Shown here one piece after another: positions 6,311 to 12,677 of a stretch of DNA of 14,791 nt. Below the pieces are notes generated by a model that saw only the letters and a list, made by a program, of their open reading frames with translations, was not told the DNA's origin and ran no database searches. The position numbers were made by a program, and so were the translations under genes. Source of the stretch: an uncultured Eubacteriales bacterium (GTDB lineage: Bacteria; Bacillota; Clostridia; Oscillospirales; Oscillospiraceae); assembly GCA_900550615.1 (NCBI GenBank), contig URSX01000040.1, forward strand, positions 1 to 14,791. Direction: 5' to 3'. Every line of letters begins with the position of its first letter. Position 1 is the stretch's first letter.

Positions 6311-7066
6311 TTAAACCTCCAATTCTAAAATAACCGGGCAGTGATCGCTGCCGTAAACAGTGTCCCGGATGTCCGCAGCTTTCACCTTTTCGGCCAGCCG
6401 CGCCGACACGATGAAGTAGTCGATGCGCCACCCCACGTTCTTGTCCCTTGCGTGGAAGCGGTAGCTCCACCAGGAGTAACGGTCTGTCACGTCGCCGTGT
6501 ATGTAGCGGAAGGTGTCCACAAAACCGCTGTCCAGCAGCCGGGACATTTTTTCCCGTTCCTCATCGGAGAAGCCCGGGTTCTGGCGGTTGGTCTTGGGAT
6601 TTTTCAGGTCGATCTCCCGGTGGGCCACATTCAGGTCGCCGCAGTACACCACCGGCTTCTTCCGGTCCAGTTCCTGCAGGTATCCCCGCAGATCATCCTC
6701 CCACTGCATCCGGTACGGGAGCCGCTTCAGTCCGTTCTGGCTGTTGGGTGTGTAGCAGCAGACCAGGTAAAATGACGGGTATTCCGCCGTGATGATCCGG
6801 CCTTCGTGGCGGTGCAGGTCGTCACCGAAATCGTATGTCACGGACAGCGGCTCGGCCTTCGTCAGAATGGCCGTGCCGGAGTATCCTTTTTTGTCGGCGG
6901 AGTTGAAGTACCTGTGATAGCCCGGCAGGTCGAACACCGCTTGCTCCGGCTGCAGCTTCGTCTCCTGCAGGCAGATGACATCCGGATCCTCCCCGGCTAC
7001 ATAGTCTAAAAATCCCTTGCCCAGCGCGGCCCGCAGGCCGTTTACATTCCAGCTTACCAGTTTCAT
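6311..7066 (-). CDS. xth: Exodeoxyribonuclease III / AP endonuclease
   Basis: This is a Mg2+-dependent AP endonuclease and 3' exonuclease of base-excision repair (ExoA/Xth type), 251 residues. The motifs are MKLVSWNVNGLRA at the N terminus, LQETKLQ with the metal-binding Glu35, GDLNVAH, the KNVGWRIDYF segment and the C-terminal SDHCPVILELEV with the catalytic Asp-His pair. The ATG at 7066 is chosen because GGGAGGA lies seven bases upstream and the family N terminus starts there. The frame runs open to 7501, but that extension is non-homologous and crosses the T-box leader on the other strand. It is the first gene of a three-gene operon. Confidence 0.95.
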   Translation of the reverse strand: MKLVSWNVNGLRAALGKGFLDYVAGEDPDVICLQETKLQPEQAVFDLPGYHRYFNSADKKGYSGTAILTKAEPLSVTYDFGDDLHRHEGRIITAEYPSFYLVCCYTPNSQNGLKRLPYRMQWEDDLRGYLQELDRKKPVVYCGDLNVAHREIDLKNPKTNRQNPGFSDEEREKMSRLLDSGFVDTFRYIHGDVTDRYSWWSYRFHARDKNVGWRIDYFIVSARLAEKVKAADIRDTVYGSDHCPVILELEV

Positions 7067-7094
7067 GGGCGTTCCTCCCAGTATCGTTTTTGCC

Positions 7095-7123
7095 ATTATA
7101 GCACAACCCGACCTAAAACCCAA
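7095..7123 (-). promoter_or_regulatory. Promoter of the xth-ABM-tatD operon
   Basis: On the minus strand TTGGGT (7123-7118), a 17-base spacer and a perfect TATAAT (7100-7095) stand about 30 bases before the xth ATG. The -10 is perfect and the -35 is partial. Confidence 0.7.
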
Positions 7124-7132
7124 CAAAAAATA

Positions 7133-7164
7133 TTGACAAAAACGCGCCGGAAGAATAATATAAT
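7133..7164 (+). promoter_or_regulatory. Promoter of the T-box leader
   Basis: A perfect TTGACA (7133-7138) has a 17-base spacer to TAATAT (7156-7161). A perfect TATAAT overlaps at 7159-7164 with a 20-base spacer. It fires away from the xth promoter, whose -35 box is ten bases off. The predicted start is around 7168-7172. Confidence 0.75.
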
Positions 7165-7169
7165 ATGTA

Positions 7170-7450
7170 ATGGCGAAAGCTAATGCGGTATAGAACCCGC
7201 GAAATTTTTCACCAATCAAAGTGGCAGTGAAGGAAAGAGTACCCCATTTCAGACCGCCAAAGAGAGCCCGGCCAGGTGAAAGCGGGCGCGGAACAGACGG
7301 GGGAACATGGCTCCGGAGCCGCCGTGTCGAGGGCCGGCAGGCATTAGATGCGGACGGGTGCGCCCGTGACAGCGCGGGAGTGTGTCGGCACTCCATGAGG
7401 CCGCTCTGCGTGAGCAGGCGGCGAAGCAAGGTGGTATCACGGTGCAGAGC
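7170..7450 (+). promoter_or_regulatory. T-box riboswitch leader, probably methionine-specific, no gene downstream
   Basis: T-box leaders sense uncharged tRNA and allow transcription of aminoacylation or amino-acid genes. The parts appear in canonical order. A kink-turn-like AGTGA (7226-7230) precedes loop-E strand AGAGTA (7236-7241). Then come the AG-bulge AGAGAG (7261-7266), the distal loop GGTGAAAG (7275-7282), the specifier strand GAACATGG and the closing GGAGCC (7315-7320). The T-box core AAGGTGGTATCACGGTG is at 7428-7444. Placing the specifier after GAAC gives AUG (7307-7309), methionine. The bulge UGGU (7432-7435) pairs with an ACCA end, hence discriminator A73. This fits tRNA-Met and argues against His (C73) or Asn (G73), the other readings of the loop. 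No coding sequence follows on this strand. Confidence 0.85.
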
Positions 7451-7490
7451 ATCGTCCTTGGCGGTTTGGCCGGGGACGATTTTGTTTTTT
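7451..7490 (+). terminator. Terminator of the T-box leader
   Basis: A 12-bp stem (ATCGTCCTTGGC with GCCGGGGACGAT, two G-T pairs) closes the loop GGTTTG and is followed by TTTGTTTTTT. The CGTCC/GGACG stem and U-tract are the usual expression platform of a transcriptional T-box, so the switch looks mechanically complete. Confidence 0.88.
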
Positions 7491-7508
7491 GTGCGGTGCA
7501 TACCCCCC

Positions 7509-7590
7509 TCGTAGGGGCGATGATCACATCGTCCCGCCGTATCGCACCCCTTATAACGGACGCGGGGCGTCGAGGACGCCGCCCCTACGA
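7509..7590. repeat. 82-bp MITE-like element with 11-bp terminal inverted repeats
   Basis: TCGTAGGGGCG (7509-7519) is exactly inverted at 7580-7590. The interior has no recognised gene. A partial further copy of the end (CGTAGGGGCCGATG) starts at 7611, and a degenerate CGTAGGG lies near 7794. Small transposase-less repeats of this kind are common in gut Clostridia, but no target-site duplication is obvious here. Confidence 0.6.
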
Positions 7591-7632
7591 AGTTCTATCG
7601 GTAAACACTCCGTAGGGGCCGATGACCCTGTT

Positions 7633-7687
7633 GCGGTGCCCAAAATTTTTGCGCTGCCTTACGGCTGTCGCTTAAAATTTTGACCGC
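7633..7687. repeat. 55-bp palindromic element
   Basis: Nested inverted repeats run from GCGGT/ACCGC (outer) through CAAAATTTT/AAAATTTTG (7641-7649 with 7674-7682) to GCG/CGC and GCC/GGC around a TTAC loop. The AAAATTTT arms place U-runs on both strands, so it could terminate transcription from the remB side. The following 7690-7740 is low-complexity (CACTCGCTCACTTCGCTG-like) with no gene. Confidence 0.6.
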
Positions 7688-7743
7688 GGCCACTCGCTCA
7701 CTTCGCTGCTTCTGCCACTGGCAGCGCTCAGTTCGCTCCCCAC

Positions 7744-7763
7744 GACCAGTCTGCGGACTGGTC
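7744..7763. repeat. 8-bp perfect hairpin
   Basis: GACCAGTC (7744-7751) pairs with GACTGGTC (7756-7763) around TGCG. No U-run follows on either strand. From here to the end of remB at 7828 I see nothing else. Confidence 0.55.
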
Positions 7764-7827
7764 TCGGAATGACATTGTAATTCACAAGGTGTGCGTAGGG
7801 TCAAACGCCTCTGTCCGCCCGTCTCTC

Positions 7828-8085
7828 CTACTCTCCCCTGCTCCGCTTCTGCAGAGTCTGGGTATTCAGCTGGGAAATATACACGATCTGCCGGTGATAC
7901 GGGTGGTCGCAGACCAGAAACGACTTGGGGATGTCCTCCGTCACCGGCACCACTACCCCCTCCTGCTCCGCTTTCTCCAGAAATTCCCGGGTGCGTTTGG
8001 ACTGGGAGGTAATGTCCAGGTCGAAAATGCCGATGATTCGCTTTTCCGGGATCATGGCGTTCTGGCCGATGTGCAGATAGCTCAC
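7828..8085 (-). CDS. remB: RemB/DUF370-family regulator
   Basis: This is an 85-residue member of the DUF370 family, which includes the Bacillus extracellular-matrix regulators RemA and RemB. The start MSYLHIGQNAMIPEKRIIGI and the middle LVCDHPYHRQIVYIS segment are characteristic. Translation starts at GTG (8085), which overlaps the recF stop as GTGA, and GGGGAGG lies about six bases upstream; this implies translational coupling. The position right after recF matches Bacillus yaaB/remB. DNA binding is known for RemA; for RemB-type proteins it is inferred. The gene that usually follows, gyrB, is not here. Confidence 0.88.
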   Translation of the reverse strand: MSYLHIGQNAMIPEKRIIGIFDLDITSQSKRTREFLEKAEQEGVVVPVTEDIPKSFLVCDHPYHRQIVYISQLNTQTLQKRSRGE

Positions 8086-9188
8086 ACAAGCACCTCCCCA
8101 TTCTGAATGTGAAACAGCCTGCCGGCCTGGAGCTGATCCAGCCGGTCGTTTTCGCAGCAGGTGATGAACACCTGACCGCCGGAAATGCGGTTTAATACAT
8201 ACTCCTGCCGCCTGGGATCCAGCTCCGATAGCACGTCGTCCAGCAGCATCACCGGGTACTCCCCCACGGCGCTGCGGTGTATCTCCCGGTCGGCCAATTT
8301 AAGAGACAGCGCCGCCGTGCGCACCTGTCCCTGTGAGCAGAACTGCCTTGCGCTGCGGCCATTGACCTCCACGATAAAGTCGTCTTTATGCGGCCCCGAC
8401 AGGCACAGACCCGAGGCTAACTCCGCCGCGTAATGGCTCTGCTGGTGCTCCCGCAGATTCTGGGCAATGTCCTCAGCCTTGGCGAAGGGATCGGACACGG
8501 TTTTCACCGTCTCATAGCGGAGCGTCATTTTCTCCCGGCCGCCGCTGCAATCCTCGTGGGCCGGGGCGGCGTAGCCGTCCAAAGCCCTACAATACTGGGC
8601 CCGGTAGCGGATGAGGAGCGCCCCAACCCGGCACATGCGCTCATTAAAGTCCGGCAGCATGGAAAGCAGGCCCGGGTTCTCCTCCCGGTCCCGCAGGATG
8701 CGGGTCTTGTGCTCGTATAGCCGGTGGTACTCCGCCAAAGCCTCGGCGTACCGGGGCCGCAGCTGGCACAGGGACTGATCCATGAACTTCCGCCGGGCGG
8801 CAGCTCCCTCCCGGATGACGAACAAATCCTCCGGGCAGAAAAACACCGTGTGCAGCACCTCGGACAGCTCCGCCGCGTTTTTGGCGGGCACACCGTTGAC
8901 AGTCATTTTTCGCCGCCGACCGACCTGCAGGGTGATCTCCGTGACAAAATCCCGCTCCCGGGAGAAAATCTCGCCCCGGAGCCTGGCCTGCTGGCCGTCA
9001 AAGGAGATCAGCTCCCTGTCCGACCTGGTCCGGGGAGACTTACCGCAGGAGAGGTAGACCATGGCCTCCAGCAGGTTGGTCTTTCCCTGGGCGTTTTCCC
9101 CGTAGATGACGTTGCAGGCGGAGTCAAAGGCAAGGGTCTGCTCCCGGTAATTGCGAAAGCCGCTGACCGTCAGCTTATCGATCCGCAT
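8082..9188 (-). CDS. recF: DNA replication/repair protein RecF
   Basis: This is an SMC-like ATPase that helps load RecA at gaps during recombinational repair. The 368-residue protein has Walker A GENAQGKT (about 30-37), the ABC-type signature region FCSQGQVRTAALSLKLA and Walker B VMLLDDVLSELD. I use the ATG at 9188. A TTG two codons earlier (9194) is in frame and cannot be excluded. Both starts lie inside the end of the S4-domain gene (14- or 20-base overlap), so the genes are coupled. Gene order dnaA-dnaN-S4-recF-remB matches the classical Firmicutes origin operon. Confidence 0.95.
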   Translation of the reverse strand: MRIDKLTVSGFRNYREQTLAFDSACNVIYGENAQGKTNLLEAMVYLSCGKSPRTRSDRELISFDGQQARLRGEIFSRERDFVTEITLQVGRRRKMTVNGVPAKNAAELSEVLHTVFFCPEDLFVIREGAAARRKFMDQSLCQLRPRYAEALAEYHRLYEHKTRILRDREENPGLLSMLPDFNERMCRVGALLIRYRAQYCRALDGYAAPAHEDCSGGREKMTLRYETVKTVSDPFAKAEDIAQNLREHQQSHYAAELASGLCLSGPHKDDFIVEVNGRSARQFCSQGQVRTAALSLKLADREIHRSAVGEYPVMLLDDVLSELDPRRQEYVLNRISGGQVFITCCENDRLDQLQAGRLFHIQNGEVLV

Positions 9189-9393
9189 ACGCAACGCCCA
9201 GGGTCAGGCCGTGGTAGTCCACCCTGTCGCCGGGGCGGATCTTCTTGCCCCGCTGGGTGCAGGGCTGGCCGTTTACCTGTACCTCGCCCTCTTGCACCCG
9301 GATCTTGGCCTCGCCGCCGGTGGCTACCGCGTCCGCCAGCTTCAGCAGATCCTGCAATTTAATGTATTCCGTTGTGATTTGTATGATCTTCAT
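9175..9393 (-). CDS. yaaA: S4 RNA-binding domain protein, YaaA-like
   Basis: A 72-residue protein made almost entirely of an S4 domain: IKLQDLLKLADAVATGGEAK, then VQEGEVQVNGQPCTQRGKKIRPGD, the usual alpha-L RNA-binding pattern with basic residues. Its position between dnaN and recF is the same as Bacillus yaaA. It starts ten bases after the dnaN stop and overlaps recF, so it belongs to the dnaA operon. Its specific RNA partner is not known from sequence; a ribosome-related role is suggested by the family. Confidence 0.9.
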   Translation of the reverse strand: MKIIQITTEYIKLQDLLKLADAVATGGEAKIRVQEGEVQVNGQPCTQRGKKIRPGDRVDYHGLTLGVAYADR

Positions 9394-9403
9394 TGTTCCG
9401 TCC

Positions 9404-10513
9404 TCACGCCTTCAGCCGCACCGGCAGCACCATGTAAAGGAAGCTTTCACTGTCGTCCACCGGGGTCAGAACGCAGGGGCTGATGCCGGTGTTCAGCTCC
9501 ATGACCACCTGCTCCGCCGGAGCGTAGCGCAGGGCGTCCATGAGATAGCGGTTGTTGAAGCCGATCTCCAGCCCCTGGCCGTCCCCGTCCACGGGGCAGA
9601 CATCCTTGGCCTCGCCGTTGCCGGTCTTGGCGGACATGGTGACGCTGCCACTCTCCATGAGGCAGCGCACGGGGCTCTTCAGCTTCTCGCTGATGACCAC
9701 GCTCACCCGGTCCAGGCTGTTGAGCATGGTCTTGGTGTCCACCGTCAGGCGGATGGGATTGTTCCGGGGGATGGCGTTCTTGTAGTCCAGAAATTCACCC
9801 TCCAGCTTCCGGCAGATCAGCTCCGTGGAGCCGGTCTCAAAAAGAAGGTGGCGTTTGCCCAGGCTCACGGTGATGAGTTCATCGCTGTCCTCGCAGATCT
9901 TCTCCACCTCGTTCAGCGCGCTGCCCGGGCACACGAAGCGGAAGGCGCCGCCCTCCAGCTTCTCGATCTTCTCCCGGCGCAGGGCCAGGCGGAATCCGTC
10001 CACGGACACCACCGTTACCCCGCCCATCTCCACCTCGAAGAGGGAGCCGGTATGGATGGGCCGGTTTTCGTTGGTGGACACGGCAAAGGAGGTCTGATTG
10101 ATCATGGCCTTGAGAGTACCCTGCTGCAGGGTAAAGGAATAGTCGCTGTCCACCTCGGGCATCTCGGGATAATCGTCGGCGGACAGGCCCAGAATTTCAA
10201 ACCTTGCGTCGCCGCAGGTCAGCGTGACCATGAATTTTTCATCTGCGGAGAAGACAATCACGTCGTCGGGCATTTTGCGGATGATGTCGCCGAAGAGGCG
10301 GGAGTTGAGAACGATGCGGCCCTGCTCCCGGATATCGGCCTCCAGCCGGGTGCGGATACCTGTCTGCATGTTGTAGCCCGAGAGAGTCAGCACCTCCTCC
10401 CCCTCCAGCAGCAGTCCCTCCAGGGCGGGAATAGAGCTCTTGGTGGCGACGGTACGGGAGGCCGTGTTCACAGCCATCTGCAGCAGCGCTTTTTCACAGG
10501 AAAATTTCAGCAT
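9404..10513 (-). CDS. dnaN: DNA polymerase III beta sliding clamp
   Basis: This is the ring-shaped processivity clamp of the replicative polymerase, 369 residues, normal for the family. It begins MLKFSCEKALLQMAVNTASR and has the repeated three-domain pattern, with SSIPALEGLLLE, SFAVSTNENRPIHTGSLFE and the C-terminal ALRYAPAEQVVMELN region. It ends in the conserved YMVLPVRL-type tail that forms part of the client-binding pocket. The ATG at 10513 is chosen because AAAGGAAG lies about eight bases upstream and homology begins there; the open frame to 10570 is leader. It is separated from dnaA by the origin sequences. Confidence 0.97.
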   Translation of the reverse strand: MLKFSCEKALLQMAVNTASRTVATKSSIPALEGLLLEGEEVLTLSGYNMQTGIRTRLEADIREQGRIVLNSRLFGDIIRKMPDDVIVFSADEKFMVTLTCGDARFEILGLSADDYPEMPEVDSDYSFTLQQGTLKAMINQTSFAVSTNENRPIHTGSLFEVEMGGVTVVSVDGFRLALRREKIEKLEGGAFRFVCPGSALNEVEKICEDSDELITVSLGKRHLLFETGSTELICRKLEGEFLDYKNAIPRNNPIRLTVDTKTMLNSLDRVSVVISEKLKSPVRCLMESGSVTMSAKTGNGEAKDVCPVDGDGQGLEIGFNNRYLMDALRYAPAEQVVMELNTGISPCVLTPVDDSESFLYMVLPVRLKA

Positions 10514-10584
10514 GGCACTTCTTCCTTTCTTTTCGGAAAATCCCGCGCATATTTTCAGCGCGGAGAACATAAACTAAGTATTTT

Positions 10585-10602
10585 TAGTAACAGTAGTCGT
10601 AG
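10585..10602 (-). other. DnaA-trio element next to an AT-rich stretch
   Basis: Read in the dnaA-to-dnaN direction (minus strand) this is CTA-CGA-CTA-CTG-TTA-CTA, followed by AAAATACTTAGTTTATG. Four of six triplets fit the DnaA-trio rule (3'-[G/A]A[T/A] on the other strand) described for Bacillus origin unwinding. The nearest DnaA box, TTTTCCACA (10621-10613), lies ten bases upstream. Confidence 0.6.
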
Positions 10603-10757
10603 GGAAAATCTTTGTGGAAAAATCCATCGAAGACGCGGAATACCTGGATTTTTTATCCACAGTCTCAGAAGAGAAATTCCACAGATATCCACGAAAAAAC
10701 CGGGAGAATAAATTATCCACACCCTTTCCACAGGGAGTTCACATGTGATGTGGAAAA
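10585..10757. other. oriC: Chromosomal replication origin (oriC), dnaA-dnaN side
   Basis: Two perfect DnaA boxes TTATCCACA lie at 10653-10661 and 10713-10721. Near-matches in the same orientation are AATTCCACA (10675-10683), ATATCCACG (10685-10693) and CTTTCCACA (10724-10732). TTTTCCACA occurs on the minus strand at 10621-10613 and 10757-10749. Seven sites in about 145 bases, next to DnaA-trio-like triplets and an AT-rich stretch, between dnaA and dnaN, match the downstream half of Bacillus-type origins. I see no boxes upstream of dnaA. Confidence 0.88.
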
Positions 10758-10758
10758 A

Positions 10759-12090
10759 TTACTTGTTATAGGCCGTGGGATTGGCGTTTATATTGGTGGT
10801 GATCTGCTTGACCATTTCGGCGAAGGTGGGGTCGGAGCGCATCTGCTTTTCCACCTTGTCCAGGGAGTGGAGCACCGTGGTGTGATCTCTGTCGCCGAAT
10901 TCCTTGCCGATGTCCACCAGGTTCATGCAGATCATCCGCCGCATGAGGTACATGGCAATCTGCCGGGCGGTGACCACCTCCCTGCCCCGGCTCTGGCCCC
11001 GGAGCACATCCTCGTCGATGTGGTAGGTGGAGCAGATATAGTTCACCACCGCCTGAGCCGTGGGAATATACTCGTTGTTTTTCTTGATCATATCCCGGAT
11101 GGCCTTGAGAATGTCCTCCTGAGCCATGGTGCTGCCCATGAGGTCGTAGTAGGCCAGAATTTTATTCAGCGTGCCCTCAATCTGCCGGACGTTGGCGGTG
11201 ACATTCTCCGCGATGAGGTCGGACACCGGGTCAGACAGTTTTACGCCCAGCATGGCGGACTTGTTTTTCACGATGGCCAAGCGCGTCTCGTAGTCCGGGG
11301 GTGTCACGTCCACCATCAGGCCCCACTCAAACCGGGTGCGCAGCCGGTCCTCCAGCTTGGTCATCTCCCGGGGCGGCCGGTCGGAGGTAAGGACGATCTG
11401 CTTTCCGGACTCATACAGGGAGTTGAAGGTATGGAAAAACTCCTCCTGGGTCTGCTCCTTGCCGGCGATAAACTGCACGTCGTCCACCAGCAGCAGCGTC
11501 GCCTGGCGATATTTCTCCCGGAACTCGGCGTTCTTGCCCTCCCGGATGGAGGCCACCAGCTCGTTGGTGAAGTCGTCGCCCTTGATGTAGACGATCTTCG
11601 CGTCCGGCCGGTTCTGCTTCAGCCCGTGAGCGATGGCGTAGAGCAGGTGAGTCTTGCCCAGACCCGAGTCGCCATAGATGAACAGGGGGTTATAGTTGGC
11701 GCCGGGCCGCTCGGACACGGCGTGGGCGGCGGCGTAGGCCAGCTTGTTGCTGGGGCCCACCACATAGGTCTCAAAGGTGAACGTGCCCGAGTCCTCCAGA
11801 TCCCCCGGATAGTCGGGCCCCACGCCGTGATAGGCCGACAGCTGGTCGTCGTTTAAAATTTTGATCTCGAAATCCGCCGAGAACAGATCCCGCAGAGCGT
11901 CCCGGATGTAAGGCAGGAACCGGGCCTCGATGGTTTTCTTCTTAAATTCGTTGCCGCAGTGCAGCACGAAGGCGGAATCCTCCATAGTCACCACCTCCAC
12001 CTCGTCAAACCAGGTGTTGATGGTGGTGGGCGCCAGCTGCTGCGACATCTGCTGCAGCACGTTGCCCCATACATCGGTCAGTGAATTCAA
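10759..12090 (-). CDS. dnaA: Chromosomal replication initiator DnaA
   Basis: This AAA+ initiator binds DnaA boxes and melts oriC. It has 443 residues: domain I at about 1-80, a short linker, then the AAA+ core with Walker A GDSGLGKT (140-147), Walker B LLLVDDVQF (199-207) and an arginine-rich sensor stretch RLRTRF. Box-binding domain IV carries GDRDHTTVLHS (399-409). The start is TTG at 12090, with GGGGAGC upstream; no ATG or GTG in frame fits the family N terminus MNSLTDVWGNVLQ. The TTG start may keep initiator levels low. A possible -10 (TAGAAT, 12125-12120) lies upstream without a clear -35. It is first in the dnaA-dnaN-S4-recF-remB group. Confidence 0.97.
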   Translation of the reverse strand: MNSLTDVWGNVLQQMSQQLAPTTINTWFDEVEVVTMEDSAFVLHCGNEFKKKTIEARFLPYIRDALRDLFSADFEIKILNDDQLSAYHGVGPDYPGDLEDSGTFTFETYVVGPSNKLAYAAAHAVSERPGANYNPLFIYGDSGLGKTHLLYAIAHGLKQNRPDAKIVYIKGDDFTNELVASIREGKNAEFREKYRQATLLLVDDVQFIAGKEQTQEEFFHTFNSLYESGKQIVLTSDRPPREMTKLEDRLRTRFEWGLMVDVTPPDYETRLAIVKNKSAMLGVKLSDPVSDLIAENVTANVRQIEGTLNKILAYYDLMGSTMAQEDILKAIRDMIKKNNEYIPTAQAVVNYICSTYHIDEDVLRGQSRGREVVTARQIAMYLMRRMICMNLVDIGKEFGDRDHTTVLHSLDKVEKQMRSDPTFAEMVKQITTNINANPTAYNK

Positions 12091-12147
12091 AGTGATAGCT
12101 CCCCTTTCCCAAGCAAATGATTCTATCTATAAGCGCGCGGTACGGTT

Positions 12148-12171
12148 CCGTTGCACAAGGTGGGGCAACGG
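12148..12171. repeat. Inverted repeat upstream of dnaA
   Basis: CCGTTGC (12148-12154) is inverted as GCAACGG (12165-12171) with a 10-base spacer, 58 bases upstream of the dnaA start. It could be an operator or a leader hairpin; nothing identifies a binding protein. The rest of 12172-12252 shows no gene. Confidence 0.4.
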
Positions 12172-12252
12172 CCCAAAAAATTTATCTGTCGCGGGAAGAA
12201 AACACGGACTGCACGCCCCTCTCCTCAAGGGCGATAAAGCCGCACCATAATT

Positions 12253-12381
12253 CAGCGTGTCAAAAAAGTATTTTCGCCCCGCTGACTAATTTTTTTGAAA
12301 TTTTTTCAAAGTTTCAAAAACTACTGATTCAATGGTGAGAGACACCCCTCTTGGGTTTCCCTCACACACCCTTCCTTACCG
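12253..12381 (+). repeat. Structured intergenic element, copy B
   Basis: Same layout as the element at 3135-3269. It starts with CAGCGTGTCAAAA and a CAGCG/CGCTG stem (copy A: CAGCGCGTCAAAA). A hairpin of TTTTTGAAA (12292-12300) with TTTCAAAAA (12312-12320) follows, then ACTACTGATTCAA (copy A: ACTATTGATTTAA). A 13-position stem with two mismatches (12335-12347 with 12353-12365) comes next, and the element ends ACCCTTCCTTACCG. The following 12382-12518 is AT-rich with no feature I recognise. Confidence 0.55.
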
Positions 12382-12518
12382 TTGCGGCAATCTTACCACT
12401 TTATCGGCAGTCTCAAGTCTACCAGATTTTATTCGAAAAGTCTACCCTTATATATTAGAATAGGTGTCATTTTTTTCACCGCGGGGGAAAAACCTTGTTT
12501 CCCTTTGTAATATTTGTG

Positions 12519-12547
12519 TTGACAGGCCGTTTCGCATTATGTATAAT
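12519..12547 (+). promoter_or_regulatory. Consensus promoter of the rpmH operon
   Basis: Perfect TTGACA (12519-12524), 17-base spacer, perfect TATAAT (12542-12547). This is the strongest promoter in the window and suits a ribosomal protein gene next to the origin. Confidence 0.92.
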
Positions 12548-12554
12548 AATCAAA

Positions 12555-12677
12555 GTGCCGCTTTGTCGGCACCTGACTTCATCAACTGCGGGGCGAGGGT
12601 CACCTTGCCCGCCGTCGAGTAAGTGTGGCGGCCCGGTTGCCGCTGCCGGATTTTCTATGTAATGGAGGTGTCCTGCA
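12555..12677 (+). promoter_or_regulatory. Structured rpmH leader
   Basis: The roughly 120-base leader has a 6-bp stem GTGCCG/CGGCAC (12555-12572) and an 8-bp stem with one G-T pair (12591-12598 with 12603-12610). A further GC-rich stretch precedes TGGAGGTG, the ribosome site. It could support feedback or stability control, but I recognise no known element. Confidence 0.4.

Noticed and set aside
5195..6328. 377-residue plus-strand frame opposite tatD and the ABM gene
   Set aside because: Antisense shadow; the minus-strand genes carry all catalytic motifs.
7307..7309. T-box specifier read as His (CAU) or Asn (AAC) instead of Met
   Set aside because: Both shifted readings are possible in the loop, but the UGGU bulge predicts discriminator A73, while bacterial tRNA-His has C73 and tRNA-Asn usually G73.
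6311..7501. 396-residue version of exonuclease III starting at 7501
   Set aside because: The extra N-terminal residues are non-homologous and cross the opposite-strand T-box. A strong ribosome site and the family start lie at 7066.
7520..7615. Short plus-strand frame after the T-box terminator, with AGGGG before an ATG
   Set aside because: About 31 codons lying almost wholly in the 82-bp inverted-repeat element; the apparent ribosome site is the terminal repeat itself. I do not take it as the T-box target.
9245..11856. Long plus-strand open frames opposite dnaN and dnaA
   Set aside because: Both are antisense shadows of fully motif-supported genes, with no ribosome site or family resemblance.
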